From the NCBI RefSeq assembly GCF_001279695.1, contig NZ_LGDD01000288.1:62001-126000 (forward strand): a stretch of DNA of 64,000 nt. Direction: 5' to 3'. Of this stretch, positions 36,567-46,007 are shown in pieces (within the stretch, counting starts at the first letter, position 1; the number at the start of each line of letters is the position of its first letter). The DNA is from Streptomyces sp. WM6378 (GTDB lineage: Bacteria > Actinomycetota > Actinomycetes > Streptomycetales > Streptomycetaceae). The notes under the pieces were generated by a model. It was not told where the DNA came from and searched no databases. It saw only the letters and a program-made list of their open reading frames with translations. A program made the position numbers and the translations under genes.

Positions 36567-39500
36567 TTACTGCGTGACCTTCCCGATGATCACGCTGCCG
36601 GTGCCCGCCGCGGTGCCGCGCTCGTTCACCAGCTGGACCGTCCCGAAGAACTGGCGTCCCTCGGGAGCCGCGCCCGCCGCGACGACGTCCGCCGTCACCT
36701 GCGCCGAAGCGCCGCCCGCGAGCTTGACGGTCTTGCTCTCGTCGACCTTGACGGTGCCGAGCGAGGGAGCGAAGTACACGTCCTTGTAGGCGTACGTCGT
36801 CGAACCGGCCGGGACCGCGTAGCCCGCGACCTGGATCGTGTACGTGCCCGCGGCCGGCTTGACCAGGCTGACCGACTCGTCCGCGCTGCTCGTCGTCGAC
36901 TGGGCGACCGTCCTGCCGTTCTGGTCCAGGACGTACAGGTCGAGGTCGGCGCCCGCGTCCGAGGTGCCGCCGATCGACACGTCCAGGTGCTCGACGCCCG
37001 CGCCGATGGTGACCGTGCTGGTCTGCGTCTCACCGGTCTTGATGGTGGGGGTCGCGACCTTCGCCGAGCCGAGCGAGCCGCCCTTCAGCTTGCCGTCGAG
37101 GGCGGCGAAGCCGTTGGTGACCTTCCACTGCACGGGGGCCGGGGTGCCGACCTTCGCCTCCGGCACCGACTGGGTGGCCGGGTCGAAGCTCACGCCGAGC
37201 ACCGAGACGTCCAGCTTGTAGGAGTTGTCCAGGTACGGCGACGTACGGCGTGCCTCGACCTCGATCTCCCACACGCCGGGCTGCGGGTTCGCGTACGAAC
37301 GCAGGTCCGGGCGGCAGGTGTTGGCGGGGTTGTCGTAGTTCGGGTAGCAGTTCGGCGTCGCCGTCGTGTCCAGGGCCACGCCGTAGGGGTGGATCGAGAT
37401 GAAGCGGGTCTGGCTGCCCGAACGCAGCGCGCCCATGCGGACTTCCAGGTTCTTCGCGCCCGCCGGGACGTTCAGGAAGTACGACTTGGTGGAGTTGCGC
37501 TGCACCGTGGACGACGCCGAGAAGGTGTAGCCGGGGCCGGCGACCGGGGTCGCGACGATGACCGTGGCCATGACCTGCTGGTCGACGCCGACCGTCTTCG
37601 GGTCGTCGACCTGGAGGATCGCGCTGTGCACGCCGCCGGACTTCGGCTGCGCCTGAACCTTGACGGTGACGGGCTTGCCGAGCGGCAGGCTCACCTCGTC
37701 GTCGCCGAGCACCTTGAACGTGCCGTCGTCGTTCTTGAGCGACAGCTTGTGCTTGACGTTCTTGTCGGGGCCCGTGGTGCGGGTGACCGTGACGTCGTAC
37801 GTCTTCTTCTGCCCGGCCTTCAGGCCGCTCTCGCGGTCGTAGATGCCGGTGCCGACGTTCGGCGTCTTCAGCGCGAAGGAGAGTGCGCTGGAGACGGGCG
37901 CGGTGACCGTGTACTCGTGGGCCGGGGCGTGCTTCTTCGCGGTCTGCTTGATCGCGTCCCAGGCGCCCACGATGTTGATGAGCCCGGCACCCTCGGAGTA
38001 GGCCTGAACTCCCTTGATGTGCTTGGCGGTTGAGGTGAGCGCGGTGCGCAGGTCGGCCGGCGGCAGGTCGATGCCCTGCTGCTTGGCGGCCGAGATCAGG
38101 AGCGCCGAGGCGCCGGCGGCCTGCGGGGAGGCCATCGAGGTGCCCTGGAGCATCGAGTAGCCGGCCGGCAGGGTGTAGCCCGACTCCTTGACCGGGCTGC
38201 CGGGCAGCCAGGTCTGGGTGGTGTTGATGGCCGCGCCCGGGGCGGTCAGAGTCGGCGTGAAGCCGCCGTCCTCACGCGGGCCGCGCGAGGAGAACGGCAT
38301 CATCTGGTAGTCCGTGGACACCCCGGAGCCGTAGTTGGCGGCCCAGGTCTCCTTGGAGATGCTCGCGCCGACGGATATGACGTGGTCGGCGAGGCCGGGG
38401 TCGCCGATGGTGTTGACGCCCGGGCCGTCGTTGCCGGCCGAGATGACCAGCTGGACGCCGTAGCTGTCGATGAGGCGCTTGTAGAGCTCGGCGCGCGCGT
38501 TGTTGCCGTCGTTGAGCGCCGGCAGGCCGCCGATCGACATGTTCACGATGTCGACGTGGCGGTTGGTGACGAGGTCGATCATGCCCTCGGTCAGCGCGAT
38601 GTTGGTGCAGCCGCCGTCCCAGTTGCAGGCGCGCGAGGAGACGATCTTCGCGCCGGGCGCGGCACCGCTCATCTTGCCGCCGAACAGGCCGTTCGCGGAG
38701 GTGATGCCCGCGACGTGGGTGCCGTGCTCGGACTCGATGACGCCGATGTTGACGTAGTCCGAGGTGTGCCCGGCCGCGTCGTAGACGACGTTCTTGCGGA
38801 TCTCGACGGTGAACGGGACGCGCTCGGCGACGTCGGTCGCCGGGTTGTCGGTGCCGAAGTAGCCGACCTGGTAGCCGTCCTTGTACGGCTTCATCGGCAC
38901 GTCGTCCGTGAAGTCGTTGTTGTTGTTCAGGTCCACGCGGACCGTGCCGGCCACCGGGTCGTAGAGCACGCCCCAGGTGTCGGTGGTGTCGCCGTCCCGG
39001 TTCAGGTCGCCCTTCTCGTCGCCGCCCGCGGTGACCTTCTCGGCGAAGGTGGAGAAGTCGTACGAGCCCGCCGGGGCCTTCCACGTCTTGCCGCCGGCCG
39101 TGAACGTGGGCCCGGACACAGCCGTGTTGGCGCGCAGCCAGGTGCCGTCGTTGTCCTGCACCGGGTCGGTCGCGGTGACCCAGTCGACGATCTTGCGCTC
39201 GCCGGTGGTGGTCTTCTGGAGCGCCGGGTGGCCGAGGTCGACGCCCGAGTCCAGGATGCCGATGGTGACCCCGCGGCCGTCCGCCTCGGGGTGCTGCTTC
39301 ACGAAGTCGACCGCACCCGTCTCGAAGTTCGGGTTGTACGGGTTCTTCGCGGGCGTGTCCTTGCCCGGCGCCGGATAACTGCCCGAAGTGCGCAGCTGCT
39401 TCGCGGACTTGGTGGTGTCCGCGGAGGGCGTCGGGTCGTCCAGCTGGATGTCCTGCTTGAGGTCGATGCCGTGCACCGAGGGCAGTTTCGCGGCCGCCTT

Positions 39501-39893
39501 CAGGGCCGCCTCGGCCCGCGCCGTCGGCAGCGTCGCGCGGACGTAGCCCAGCTTGTCGTCCAGCTTGCCCACGGTCGCCCCCGCGACCGCGTGCAACTGC
39601 TGGGTGACGGCGGAGGTGGCGCCCGGGGCGGTCGCCACCATCACGGTGACGCTCTTCTCGCCCTTGGCCTGCGCGTCGGCGAGGCGCTGCTCGTCGGCCT
39701 TGCCGAGCTTGTCCTCGGCGGTCTTGGCCGGAGCGGTCTTGACCGGCGGCGCGGTCCACGGGTCGTCGCCGCCCGTCGCGGCGAAGGCGGGTGCGGCGCC
39801 CGTCGCGACGAGCGCGGCCACCAGGCCGGCCGCCGCCGCGATGCGGGCGGTGCGTCTCGCCCCGGGTATGGAGCGCGGGGATTCAGTGGTCAT
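36567..39893 (-). CDS. Large secreted subtilase (S8 serine peptidase)
   Basis: Exported protease (1108 aa). Signal peptide about 1-39 ending APAFAA, propeptide to about 180, then the S8 domain with catalytic Asp215 (GILDSGVD), His390 (SEHGTHVAG) and Ser586 (GTSMASP), plus oxyanion Asn488. About 175 residues are inserted between Asp and His, as in tripeptidyl-peptidase/kexin-like members, including a calcium-binding-like stretch DLNRDGDTTD. The C-terminal half is a series of beta-rich domains, including one PPC-like region near 950-1050. No cell-wall sorting signal is present. ATG 39893 follows AGGGA. It probably digests extracellular protein together with the nearby aminopeptidase. Confidence 0.94.
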   Translation of the reverse strand: MTTESPRSIPGARRTARIAAAAGLVAALVATGAAPAFAATGGDDPWTAPPVKTAPAKTAEDKLGKADEQRLADAQAKGEKSVTVMVATAPGATSAVTQQLHAVAGATVGKLDDKLGYVRATLPTARAEAALKAAAKLPSVHGIDLKQDIQLDDPTPSADTTKSAKQLRTSGSYPAPGKDTPAKNPYNPNFETGAVDFVKQHPEADGRGVTIGILDSGVDLGHPALQKTTTGERKIVDWVTATDPVQDNDGTWLRANTAVSGPTFTAGGKTWKAPAGSYDFSTFAEKVTAGGDEKGDLNRDGDTTDTWGVLYDPVAGTVRVDLNNNNDFTDDVPMKPYKDGYQVGYFGTDNPATDVAERVPFTVEIRKNVVYDAAGHTSDYVNIGVIESEHGTHVAGITSANGLFGGKMSGAAPGAKIVSSRACNWDGGCTNIALTEGMIDLVTNRHVDIVNMSIGGLPALNDGNNARAELYKRLIDSYGVQLVISAGNDGPGVNTIGDPGLADHVISVGASISKETWAANYGSGVSTDYQMMPFSSRGPREDGGFTPTLTAPGAAINTTQTWLPGSPVKESGYTLPAGYSMLQGTSMASPQAAGASALLISAAKQQGIDLPPADLRTALTSTAKHIKGVQAYSEGAGLINIVGAWDAIKQTAKKHAPAHEYTVTAPVSSALSFALKTPNVGTGIYDRESGLKAGQKKTYDVTVTRTTGPDKNVKHKLSLKNDDGTFKVLGDDEVSLPLGKPVTVKVQAQPKSGGVHSAILQVDDPKTVGVDQQVMATVIVATPVAGPGYTFSASSTVQRNSTKSYFLNVPAGAKNLEVRMGALRSGSQTRFISIHPYGVALDTTATPNCYPNYDNPANTCRPDLRSYANPQPGVWEIEVEARRTSPYLDNSYKLDVSVLGVSFDPATQSVPEAKVGTPAPVQWKVTNGFAALDGKLKGGSLGSAKVATPTIKTGETQTSTVTIGAGVEHLDVSIGGTSDAGADLDLYVLDQNGRTVAQSTTSSADESVSLVKPAAGTYTIQVAGYAVPAGSTTYAYKDVYFAPSLGTVKVDESKTVKLAGGASAQVTADVVAAGAAPEGRQFFGTVQLVNERGTAAGTGSVIIGKVTQ

Positions 39894-40124
39894 TCAGCAT
39901 CCCTATGAGGTGGGTAAGGGCCCGGCCGCAGAAAACGGTTCGACTTTCGGTGCCGGATGACCGCTGAGCATTGCGTATATGACTGTTGTTTGTGGAGAGT
40001 TGACCGTTACGTGATGTGAACATGGCGCTTTCCCGCCAGTGCTCGGGACCCGCCAGGCCGACCCGGCCCGGTCGTCACGCCGGAGAGCGGCACCCCCGCG
40101 CACGCCGCCCCGTAACCTCACCGG

Positions 40125-40595
40125 ATGAACACGGAGTTGCGGGTGGCGGCCTACGCCGTATGCGTACGGGAAACCAGTGGTGTCCAGGAGGTCCTGCTCG
40201 CCCGCTGGGTGGCCGGGGACGGCACCAAGCGGTGGACGCTGCCGGGCGGCGGCATGGACCACGGCGAGGACCCCCTCGACACCGTGGTGCGCGAGCTCGA
40301 CGAGGAGACCGGGTACGCCGTCGAACCGGTCCGGCTGCTCGGCATCGACTCGATCAACCGGCGCTACCCCCGAAAACTCGGCCGGTTCGCCGACTTCCAG
40401 GGCCTGCGCATCGTGTACGAGGCCCGCATCACCGGCGGCGAGCTGCGCCACGAGACCAACGGCTCCACCGACCTGGCCGCCTGGCACCCGCTGGCCGAGG
40501 TAGCCGCGCTCGACCGGGTCGAACTCGTCGACGTGGGACTGGAGTTGTGGCGCACCCGGCCGCCCACGGGCAAGGCCTCCCTGCCCGTGGACTGA
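40125..40595 (+). CDS. NUDIX hydrolase
   Basis: Pyrophosphohydrolase of 156 aa acting on a nucleoside-diphosphate-linked compound. The Nudix box, GGMDHGEDPLDTVVRELDEETGY (about 42-64), fits GX5EX7REUXEEXGU completely, except that Asp takes the X of UXEE. The substrate is not predictable. It is a single gene, divergent from the subtilase across 231 bp. That gap is unusually AT-rich for this genome and includes a TTGACC -35-like element, but I see no further structure there. Confidence 0.92.
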   Translation: MNTELRVAAYAVCVRETSGVQEVLLARWVAGDGTKRWTLPGGGMDHGEDPLDTVVRELDEETGYAVEPVRLLGIDSINRRYPRKLGRFADFQGLRIVYEARITGGELRHETNGSTDLAAWHPLAEVAALDRVELVDVGLELWRTRPPTGKASLPVD

Positions 40596-40618
40596 GAGCC
40601 TGTGTCACCCATTCCGAA

Positions 40619-40661
40619 CGCGGGCGACGGGCCGTTCCCCTCCGAAGGCCCGCCGCCCGCG
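40619..40661. terminator. Bidirectional terminator
   Basis: CGCGGGCG-A-CGGGCC (40619-40633) pairs with GGCCCG-C-CGCCCGCG (40647-40661), one mismatch, between the convergent NUDIX and AbiEi-like genes. Confidence 0.75.
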
Positions 40662-40668
40662 ACCGGAG

Positions 40669-41703
40669 TCAGCGGGGGAGCACCACCACATAGGCGGCGG
40701 GCTCCCGGTCGGTGGACGCCATCAGCGCGGTCCGCACCACGGTCGCCTGCTGTTCGAGGGACTCGCGGAGCTTCCTCGGCGTGATGTGCACGACGGTGAT
40801 CCCGAGCCGTTCGAGCGCCTCGCGCTTGCGCGTGTACTCCGACCACAGGGCATCGTCGTCCTGACGAGGGGCCCGGGTGTCCAGCTCCACCGCCACCGCC
40901 TGCTCGGGCCAGTACGCGTCCAGGCCGCCCAGGTGCGGGCCGCCCGGCAGGCGCAGGTCCACGTTCCACACCGGGTCGGGCAGGCCGAACCCGCGCACCA
41001 TCGCGTACAGCCGCTCCTCGGCGATCGAGCGCCCCTCGGCGAGCAGCGCGTCCACCGCGTCCACGACATGGGCCCGGGTCAGCAGCCGCGCCTGGGTCAA
41101 CTCCCTTACGATCGCAGCCGGTTCGGTGTGGCCGCAGCGCACCGCCTCGGTGAGCAGGCGGCGTACGGCCTGGGCGTCGCCGACGACGGCGACCGCGTCC
41201 GCGAGGGCCCGCGGCACCGGCGCCACCGGCACCCCCGTGATCATCTCCGCGTACGGCATCGCGTGCGCCCGCACCAGCTGGACGCAGCCCGTCGAGCGCA
41301 GCCGCCGGGTGCGCGGCACCAGGATGTCGATCCGGTCGAGCGAGAGCAGCGGGGGAGCGGAGGAGAACCCGTGCAGCGCGAGCGCCGCGAGCCCGGTGAC
41401 GATCGCCTGCGGCGCCTCGGCGGGGGCCTGGCCCTGCGCCGGGATGGCCTTGGTGCGCCCGGCGGCCGGCCACCCCGCGTACATCAGCGCGGCGTGCAGC
41501 CGCTCCTCGCTGGTGGCGGGGCCCGGGTGCAGCACGTACACGCCCGGAAGGAGCTGCTGCCACGGCCCGCCGGGCTGGCACTGGGCGGCGGTCCGCGCGG
41601 CCGAAACCCCGTGCGCGCGCAGCTGGTTGGCGGACAGGACGCGCCGCTGCACGTCGGTGAGGTGGCTCAGGGGGCGGGGGGAGAGCGGGGTGTTGTGGTT
41701 CAT
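40669..41703 (-). CDS. AbiEi-like N-terminal domain fused to a DUF559-type nuclease-like domain
   Basis: Protein of 344 aa. The N-terminal part (SANQLRAHGVSAARTAAQCQPGGPWQQLLPGVYVL) resembles the winged helix of AbiEi-type antitoxins. The C-terminal part, with GLDAYWPEQAVAVELDTRAP and RKREALERLGITVVHITPRKLRE, has the D-x(n)-ExD pattern of DUF559/Vsr-like PD-(D/E)XK folds. Such fusions are common in actinobacteria, but their role is unproven. No toxin partner (AbiEii-like nucleotidyltransferase) is next to it. ATG 41703 has no clear ribosome site; the longer frame to 41772 is possible but unlikely. Confidence 0.75.
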   Translation of the reverse strand: MNHNTPLSPRPLSHLTDVQRRVLSANQLRAHGVSAARTAAQCQPGGPWQQLLPGVYVLHPGPATSEERLHAALMYAGWPAAGRTKAIPAQGQAPAEAPQAIVTGLAALALHGFSSAPPLLSLDRIDILVPRTRRLRSTGCVQLVRAHAMPYAEMITGVPVAPVPRALADAVAVVGDAQAVRRLLTEAVRCGHTEPAAIVRELTQARLLTRAHVVDAVDALLAEGRSIAEERLYAMVRGFGLPDPVWNVDLRLPGGPHLGGLDAYWPEQAVAVELDTRAPRQDDDALWSEYTRKREALERLGITVVHITPRKLRESLEQQATVVRTALMASTDREPAAYVVVLPR

Positions 41704-41807
41704 GCTGCGGGGTTTTCCGCAGCCGAACCGCCCACTAACCGCTGTTACATGCCCGTCGACAAATCCGGACAACCCCGTCCTAAAGTACGGGCGTTCGAGT
41801 GCCGATC

Positions 41808-41831
41808 AGGGGGCCCGTTCGCGGGCCCCCT
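41808..41831 (-). terminator. Terminator of the second pepN gene
   Basis: AGGGGGCCCG (41808-41817), loop TTCG, and the exact complement (41822-41831) lie ten bases after the pepN stop. The tetraloop and perfect stem make a strong intrinsic hairpin. Confidence 0.85.
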
Positions 41832-41840
41832 CATCGGGCG

Positions 41841-44420
41841 TCAGACTGCGGCCGCCGCCGCGTCGCAGGCCTGGCCGCGCAGGGTGCGGGCCAGGTCGTC
41901 GCGGGCTTCGAGGACCAGGCGGCGCAGGGCCGGAGCCGCGTCCTCGTGCGCGGCGAGCCACTCGTCCGTGGCCGACAGCGTCGCCCCGTCGTCCTGGAGG
42001 CCGGGGAACAGGCCCTTGACGATGTCCATGCCGATCTGGATCGAACGCTCGGCCCACACCCGCTCGATCACCTCGAAGTACTTCGGGGCGTACGGGGCGG
42101 TCAGCTCGCGCTGCGAGGGCTGGTTGAAGCCCGAAATCGTGGCCTCCGCCAGCGCGTTGGACAGCGCGTCCGACTCCACGACCTGTGCCCAGGCCTGCGC
42201 CTTGACGGCCTCCGAGGGGCGCGCGGCCAGGCAGCGCACGTGGTGGCGCTTGCCGGACGCGGTGTCGTCGCGGGCCAGTTCCGCGTCGATCGCCGATTCG
42301 TCCACCACGCCGTGCGCGGCCAGCGGTTCGAGCAGCGCCCAGCGCAGCTCCTGGTCCACGTCGAGGCCGTCGATCTTCGCCGAGCCCGCGAGCAGCCCCT
42401 CAAGGAGCTGGAAGTCGGCGTCGGTGGCGGCCGTCGCCGCGAAGAAGCGGGCCCAGGTCAGTTGGTGCTGGCTGCCCGGCTCGGCGAGCCGCAGCTCGTG
42501 CAGGGCGCCCTCGGCGAGCAGCCGGCCGCCCTCCTCGCGCCAGGCCGGCACCGCGTAGTGGACGACCGCCGACCGGGCCTGGGAGTGCAGCATCTGGAGC
42601 ACGCCGATGTCCGACTCGCGGCCCGCGTGCGCGAGGACGAGGGCGACGAAGTCACGGGCGGGCATGAGCGCGTCCCGCGTCAGGTTCCACAGCGCGGACC
42701 AGCACAGGGCGCGCGCGAGGGGGTCGCTGATGTCGCCGAGGTGGGCGCGCAGGGTGGCGAGCGAGCCCTCGTCGAAGCGGATCTTGCAGTAGGTCAGGTC
42801 GTCGTCGTTGACCAGGATCAGGTCGGGCCGCTCGGCCCCGGCGAGCTCGGTGACGACCGTGCGCGGACCCTCGACGTCGACCTCGGCGCGGGCGTAGCGC
42901 ACAAGGGCGCCCGCCTCGCTGCGGTACAGGCCCACGGCGACCCGGTGCGGGCGCAGCTCCGGGTGGGAGGCGGCGGCCTCCTGGACGATCGCCAGCTCGG
43001 TGAGGCGGTCGCCGGCGTCGTAAGTGGCCACCGGCATAAGGGAGTTGACGCCCGCCGTCTGGAGCCAGGAGCGCGACCAGGTCGCCATGTCGCGCCCGGA
43101 GACCTCTTCGAGGACCGAGAGCAGGTCGCCCAGGCGGGTGTTGCCGTAGGCGTGCCGCTTGAAGTAGCGCCGGGCCCCTTCGAGGAAGGCGTCCCGGCCG
43201 ACGTACGCGACCAGCTGCTTGAGCACGGACGCGCCCTTGGCGTACGTGATCCCGTCGAAGTTGAGCTTGGCGTCCTCCAGGTCACGGATGTCGGCCGTGA
43301 TCGGGTGCGTGGACGGCAGCTGGTCGGCCCGGTAGGCCCACGCCTTGCGGTTGTTGGCGAAGGTCACCCAGCTGTTGGTGAAGCGCGTCGCCTCGGCCTG
43401 CGAGAACGAGCCCATGAAGTCGGCGAAGGACTCCTTGAGCCACAGGTCGTCCCACCAGACCATGGTGACCAGGTCGCCGAACCACATGTGCGCCATCTCG
43501 TGCAGGATGACGTTGGCCCGGCGCTCGTAGGCGGCCTGCGTCACCTTGCCGCGGTAGATGTACTCCTCGCGGAAGGTCACCAGGCCCGGGTTCTCCATCG
43601 CGCCCAGGTTGTACTCCGGCACGAACGCCTGGTCGTACTTCCCGAACGGGTACGGGAAGTCGAAGTTCTCGTGGAAGAAGTCCAGGCCCTGCTTGGTGAC
43701 CAGGAAGACGTCGTCGGCGTCGAAGTGCCTGGCGAGCCCCTTGCGGCACATCGCGCCGAGCGGGATCTCCAGCTTGTGGCCGTCGTCGAAGGTGCGCGTG
43801 TAGGAGTCGGTCACGTAGTGGTACGGGCCCGCCACCACGCAGGTGATGTACGTCGAGATCGGCTCGGTCTCGGCGAACCGCCACACCCCGTCCGTCTCCT
43901 GGCCACCCGCGCCGTTCGACCACACCGTCCAGCCCTCGGGGGCCTGCGCCTCGAAGACGAAGCGGGCCTTGAGGTCGGGCTGCTCGAAGTTGGCGAAGAC
44001 GCGGCGCGAGTCGGCCGGCTCGTACTGCGTGTAGAGGTAGACCTCGCCGTCCTCCGGGTCGACGAAGCGGTGCATGCCCTCGCCGGTCCTGCTGTACGCG
44101 CACTGGGCGTCGACCACCAGGACGTTGTCCTCGGCGAGGGAGTCGAGGGCGATCCGGTTGCCGTCGAAGACCTGGGCGGGATCGAGCGCGCGGCCGTTCA
44201 GCGTCACCGACGTCACCGACGGGGCGATCAGATCGGCGAACGTCGAGGCGCCGGGGCGCGCCGAGCGGAAGCGGATCGTGGTCAGCGACCGGAACGTGCG
44301 GGGCCCGTCCGGGGCGTCCCCGACCGCGGACCGCAGGTCGAGAGAGACTTCGTAGCCCTCGACGGACAGCAGCTCGGCCCGCTCGCGGGCCTCGTCGCGG
44401 GACAGATTCTCACCGGGCAC
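41841..44420 (-). CDS. pepN: Aminopeptidase N (M1 family), paralogue 2
   Basis: Complete second M1 aminopeptidase (859 aa). GAMEN is at 273-277; zinc ligands are His307 and His311 in HEMAHMWFGD and Glu330 in DLWLKESFADF. The C-terminal ERAP1-like domain is intact. GTG 44420 follows AAGGAG at five bases; a frame open to 45281 runs antisense to the DsbA-type gene and is not used. It is cytoplasmic. It and the copy at 30519-33104 differ in length by two residues and share the same start context (VPG-NL), so they arose by duplication and not recently. Confidence 0.96.
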   Translation of the reverse strand: MPGENLSRDEARERAELLSVEGYEVSLDLRSAVGDAPDGPRTFRSLTTIRFRSARPGASTFADLIAPSVTSVTLNGRALDPAQVFDGNRIALDSLAEDNVLVVDAQCAYSRTGEGMHRFVDPEDGEVYLYTQYEPADSRRVFANFEQPDLKARFVFEAQAPEGWTVWSNGAGGQETDGVWRFAETEPISTYITCVVAGPYHYVTDSYTRTFDDGHKLEIPLGAMCRKGLARHFDADDVFLVTKQGLDFFHENFDFPYPFGKYDQAFVPEYNLGAMENPGLVTFREEYIYRGKVTQAAYERRANVILHEMAHMWFGDLVTMVWWDDLWLKESFADFMGSFSQAEATRFTNSWVTFANNRKAWAYRADQLPSTHPITADIRDLEDAKLNFDGITYAKGASVLKQLVAYVGRDAFLEGARRYFKRHAYGNTRLGDLLSVLEEVSGRDMATWSRSWLQTAGVNSLMPVATYDAGDRLTELAIVQEAAASHPELRPHRVAVGLYRSEAGALVRYARAEVDVEGPRTVVTELAGAERPDLILVNDDDLTYCKIRFDEGSLATLRAHLGDISDPLARALCWSALWNLTRDALMPARDFVALVLAHAGRESDIGVLQMLHSQARSAVVHYAVPAWREEGGRLLAEGALHELRLAEPGSQHQLTWARFFAATAATDADFQLLEGLLAGSAKIDGLDVDQELRWALLEPLAAHGVVDESAIDAELARDDTASGKRHHVRCLAARPSEAVKAQAWAQVVESDALSNALAEATISGFNQPSQRELTAPYAPKYFEVIERVWAERSIQIGMDIVKGLFPGLQDDGATLSATDEWLAAHEDAAPALRRLVLEARDDLARTLRGQACDAAAAAV

Positions 44421-44600
44421 GGGCACTCCTTCGTGTCTCGTTCGAACGGCCTCGATCCTCCCATGCCGCCCCGGCGGCGGCCGAGCGGGAATGAGATCGG
44501 CCGAATCGGACGCCGGGCGGAATGCTTTCGGCTGATGCCGGTGTTCGACCGTAGAGATGCATGCCTGACTGACCTTGCCCGATGTTGCCCGAGGAGAGAC

Positions 44601-45251
44601 ATGTCCGAGTCCGCCAAGACCCCCGTCGACTTCTGGTTCGACCCCCTCTGCCCCTGGGCCTGGATGACCTCGCGCTGGATGGTGGAAGTCGAGAAGGTCC
44701 GCGACGTCGAGGTCCGCTGGCACGTGATGAGCCTCGCGGTCCTGAACGAGGACCGCCTGGACGAGCTGCCCGAGGAGTACGCCGCGAACATGCGGCCCGG
44801 CGGCAAGTCTTGGGGCCCGGTGCGCGTCGTGATAGCGGCACAGCAGCTGCACGGCGACGAGGTCGTCGGCAAGCTGTACACCGCGCTCGGCACCCGCATC
44901 CACAACGAGGGCCTCGGCGTGACCCGCGAGTCCATCGCCGCCGCGCTGAAGGACGTGGGCCTGCCCGCCGACCTCATCGACTACGTCGACCAGGACACCT
45001 ACGACGTCCAGCTCCGGGCCTCCCACAAGGAGGGCATCGAGAAGGTCGGCCAGGACGTCGGCACCCCCGTCATCGCGGTGCCGGGCGCCGACGGCGAGCA
45101 GATCGCCTTCTTCGGCCCGGTCGTCACCCCCACTCCGAAGGGCGAGGCCGCGGCCAAGCTGTGGGACGGCACCCTGCTGGTCGCCGCCACTCCCGGCTTC
45201 TACGAGATCAAGCGCAGCCGCACCGTGGGCCCCGACTTCAGCAACCTCTGA
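44601..45251 (+). CDS. DsbA-family thiol oxidoreductase (mycothiol-dependent nitroreductase-like)
   Basis: Cytoplasmic thioredoxin-fold protein (216 aa) resembling the mycobacterial Rv2466c group. The active-site segment is WFDPLCPWAWMTSRW: the first Cys is present but the second position of CPWC is Ala. A cis-proline loop is at DVGTPVIAVPG. A monothiol site would favour mycothiol-dependent reduction rather than disulfide exchange; that is inference. ATG 44601 follows GAGGAGAG. It is divergent from pepN with 180 bp between and ends at a perfect hairpin. Confidence 0.88.
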   Translation: MSESAKTPVDFWFDPLCPWAWMTSRWMVEVEKVRDVEVRWHVMSLAVLNEDRLDELPEEYAANMRPGGKSWGPVRVVIAAQQLHGDEVVGKLYTALGTRIHNEGLGVTRESIAAALKDVGLPADLIDYVDQDTYDVQLRASHKEGIEKVGQDVGTPVIAVPGADGEQIAFFGPVVTPTPKGEAAAKLWDGTLLVAATPGFYEIKRSRTVGPDFSNL

Positions 45252-45259
45252 CCGGCGCC

Positions 45260-45289
45260 GGGCGCCCGTGCCCGTCCGCACGGGCGCCC
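45260..45289. terminator. Bidirectional terminator
   Basis: GGGCGCCCGTGC (45260-45271) and its exact complement (45278-45289) with a six-base loop lie between the convergent DsbA-type and DUF4240 genes. Confidence 0.85.
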
Positions 45290-45294
45290 ACCGC

Positions 45295-45831
45295 TCACTC
45301 CGCGTGCAGCGCCGCTAGCCGCGGCAGCCTGCGGGCCATCTCCGCGGCGTCGTCGAAGTCGAAGCCCCGGGCCGGGTCGAGATCCGGGTAGTCGATGGTG
45401 AAGCAGTCGCCGGGCAGCTCCTCGCCGGTCGCCTTGAGATGGGCGTCCCAGGCGATCGCGAGGACCGGCTCGCACTCCAGCTCCTCCCAGGTGACGGCCG
45501 CCTCCCGCACCGCGGCGAGCCCGGCCAGGCTGTCGGGATCGGCCACCGCGGCCTCGTACGCCTCGCGGCCCTGCGCTATGAGCCAGCCCCTGAAATAGTC
45601 GAACCCGTCGTCCGAGCAGCCGCCGTTGACCGTGTACGCGGCCGCCCACAGCGGGGTGGTGTAGGAGCGGGCCATCAGGTCCCACAGGACCTGCTGGGCC
45701 GCGCGGATCTCACCGGCCGGCCGCTCCGCGAGCAGCGCCGAGGCCCGCGCGGCGACCGCCTCCGCGTCACCGCCGTGCGGCACTTGCGCGCGGGCGTCGT
45801 CGATCAACTGCCAGAGCTCTGCTGTGTCCAT
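45295..45831 (-). CDS. DUF4240-domain protein
   Basis: Soluble protein of 178 aa matching the DUF4240 pattern: FWxLI-like start MDTAELWQLIDDAR, then LWDLMARSYTTPLWAAAYTVNGGCSDDGFDYFRGWLIAQGREAYEAAVADPD. No catalytic motif is known to me. ATG 45831 is the first good start; longer frames upstream overlap the sodF terminator hairpin. It is probably a single-gene unit. Confidence 0.88.
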   Translation of the reverse strand: MDTAELWQLIDDARAQVPHGGDAEAVAARASALLAERPAGEIRAAQQVLWDLMARSYTTPLWAAAYTVNGGCSDDGFDYFRGWLIAQGREAYEAAVADPDSLAGLAAVREAAVTWEELECEPVLAIAWDAHLKATGEELPGDCFTIDYPDLDPARGFDFDDAAEMARRLPRLAALHAE

Positions 45832-45899
45832 ACGTCGAGCATGGCACCCACCACTGACAACGCCCCGGCCGCTCGGGGCAGTTGCGGGTACGCACGCGA

Positions 45900-45934
45900 C
45901 CGGCCCCCGCGAGTCACGTCCTCGCGGGGGCCGG
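45900..45934 (-). terminator. Terminator downstream of sodF
   Basis: CCGGCCCCCGCGAG (45900-45913) and its exact complement (45921-45934) form a 14-bp stem 74 bases after the sodF stop, in the sense of sodF transcription. Confidence 0.8.
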
Positions 45935-46007
45935 CCGTCATTCCGCCTGCAAGTGAAGGTTGAGAAGACGATCACGAGCAGGACGTCAGGTGTCGTAAGG
46001 GCGTGCC

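Noticed and set aside
40619..40661. Riboswitch between the NUDIX and AbiEi-like genes
   Set aside because: The structure lies after the stops of two convergent genes and is a simple stem, so it is a terminator.
44421..45281. N-terminal extension of the second pepN frame
   Set aside because: It would run antisense through the DsbA-type gene. A strong AAGGAG site fixes the start at 44420, in line with the first paralogue.
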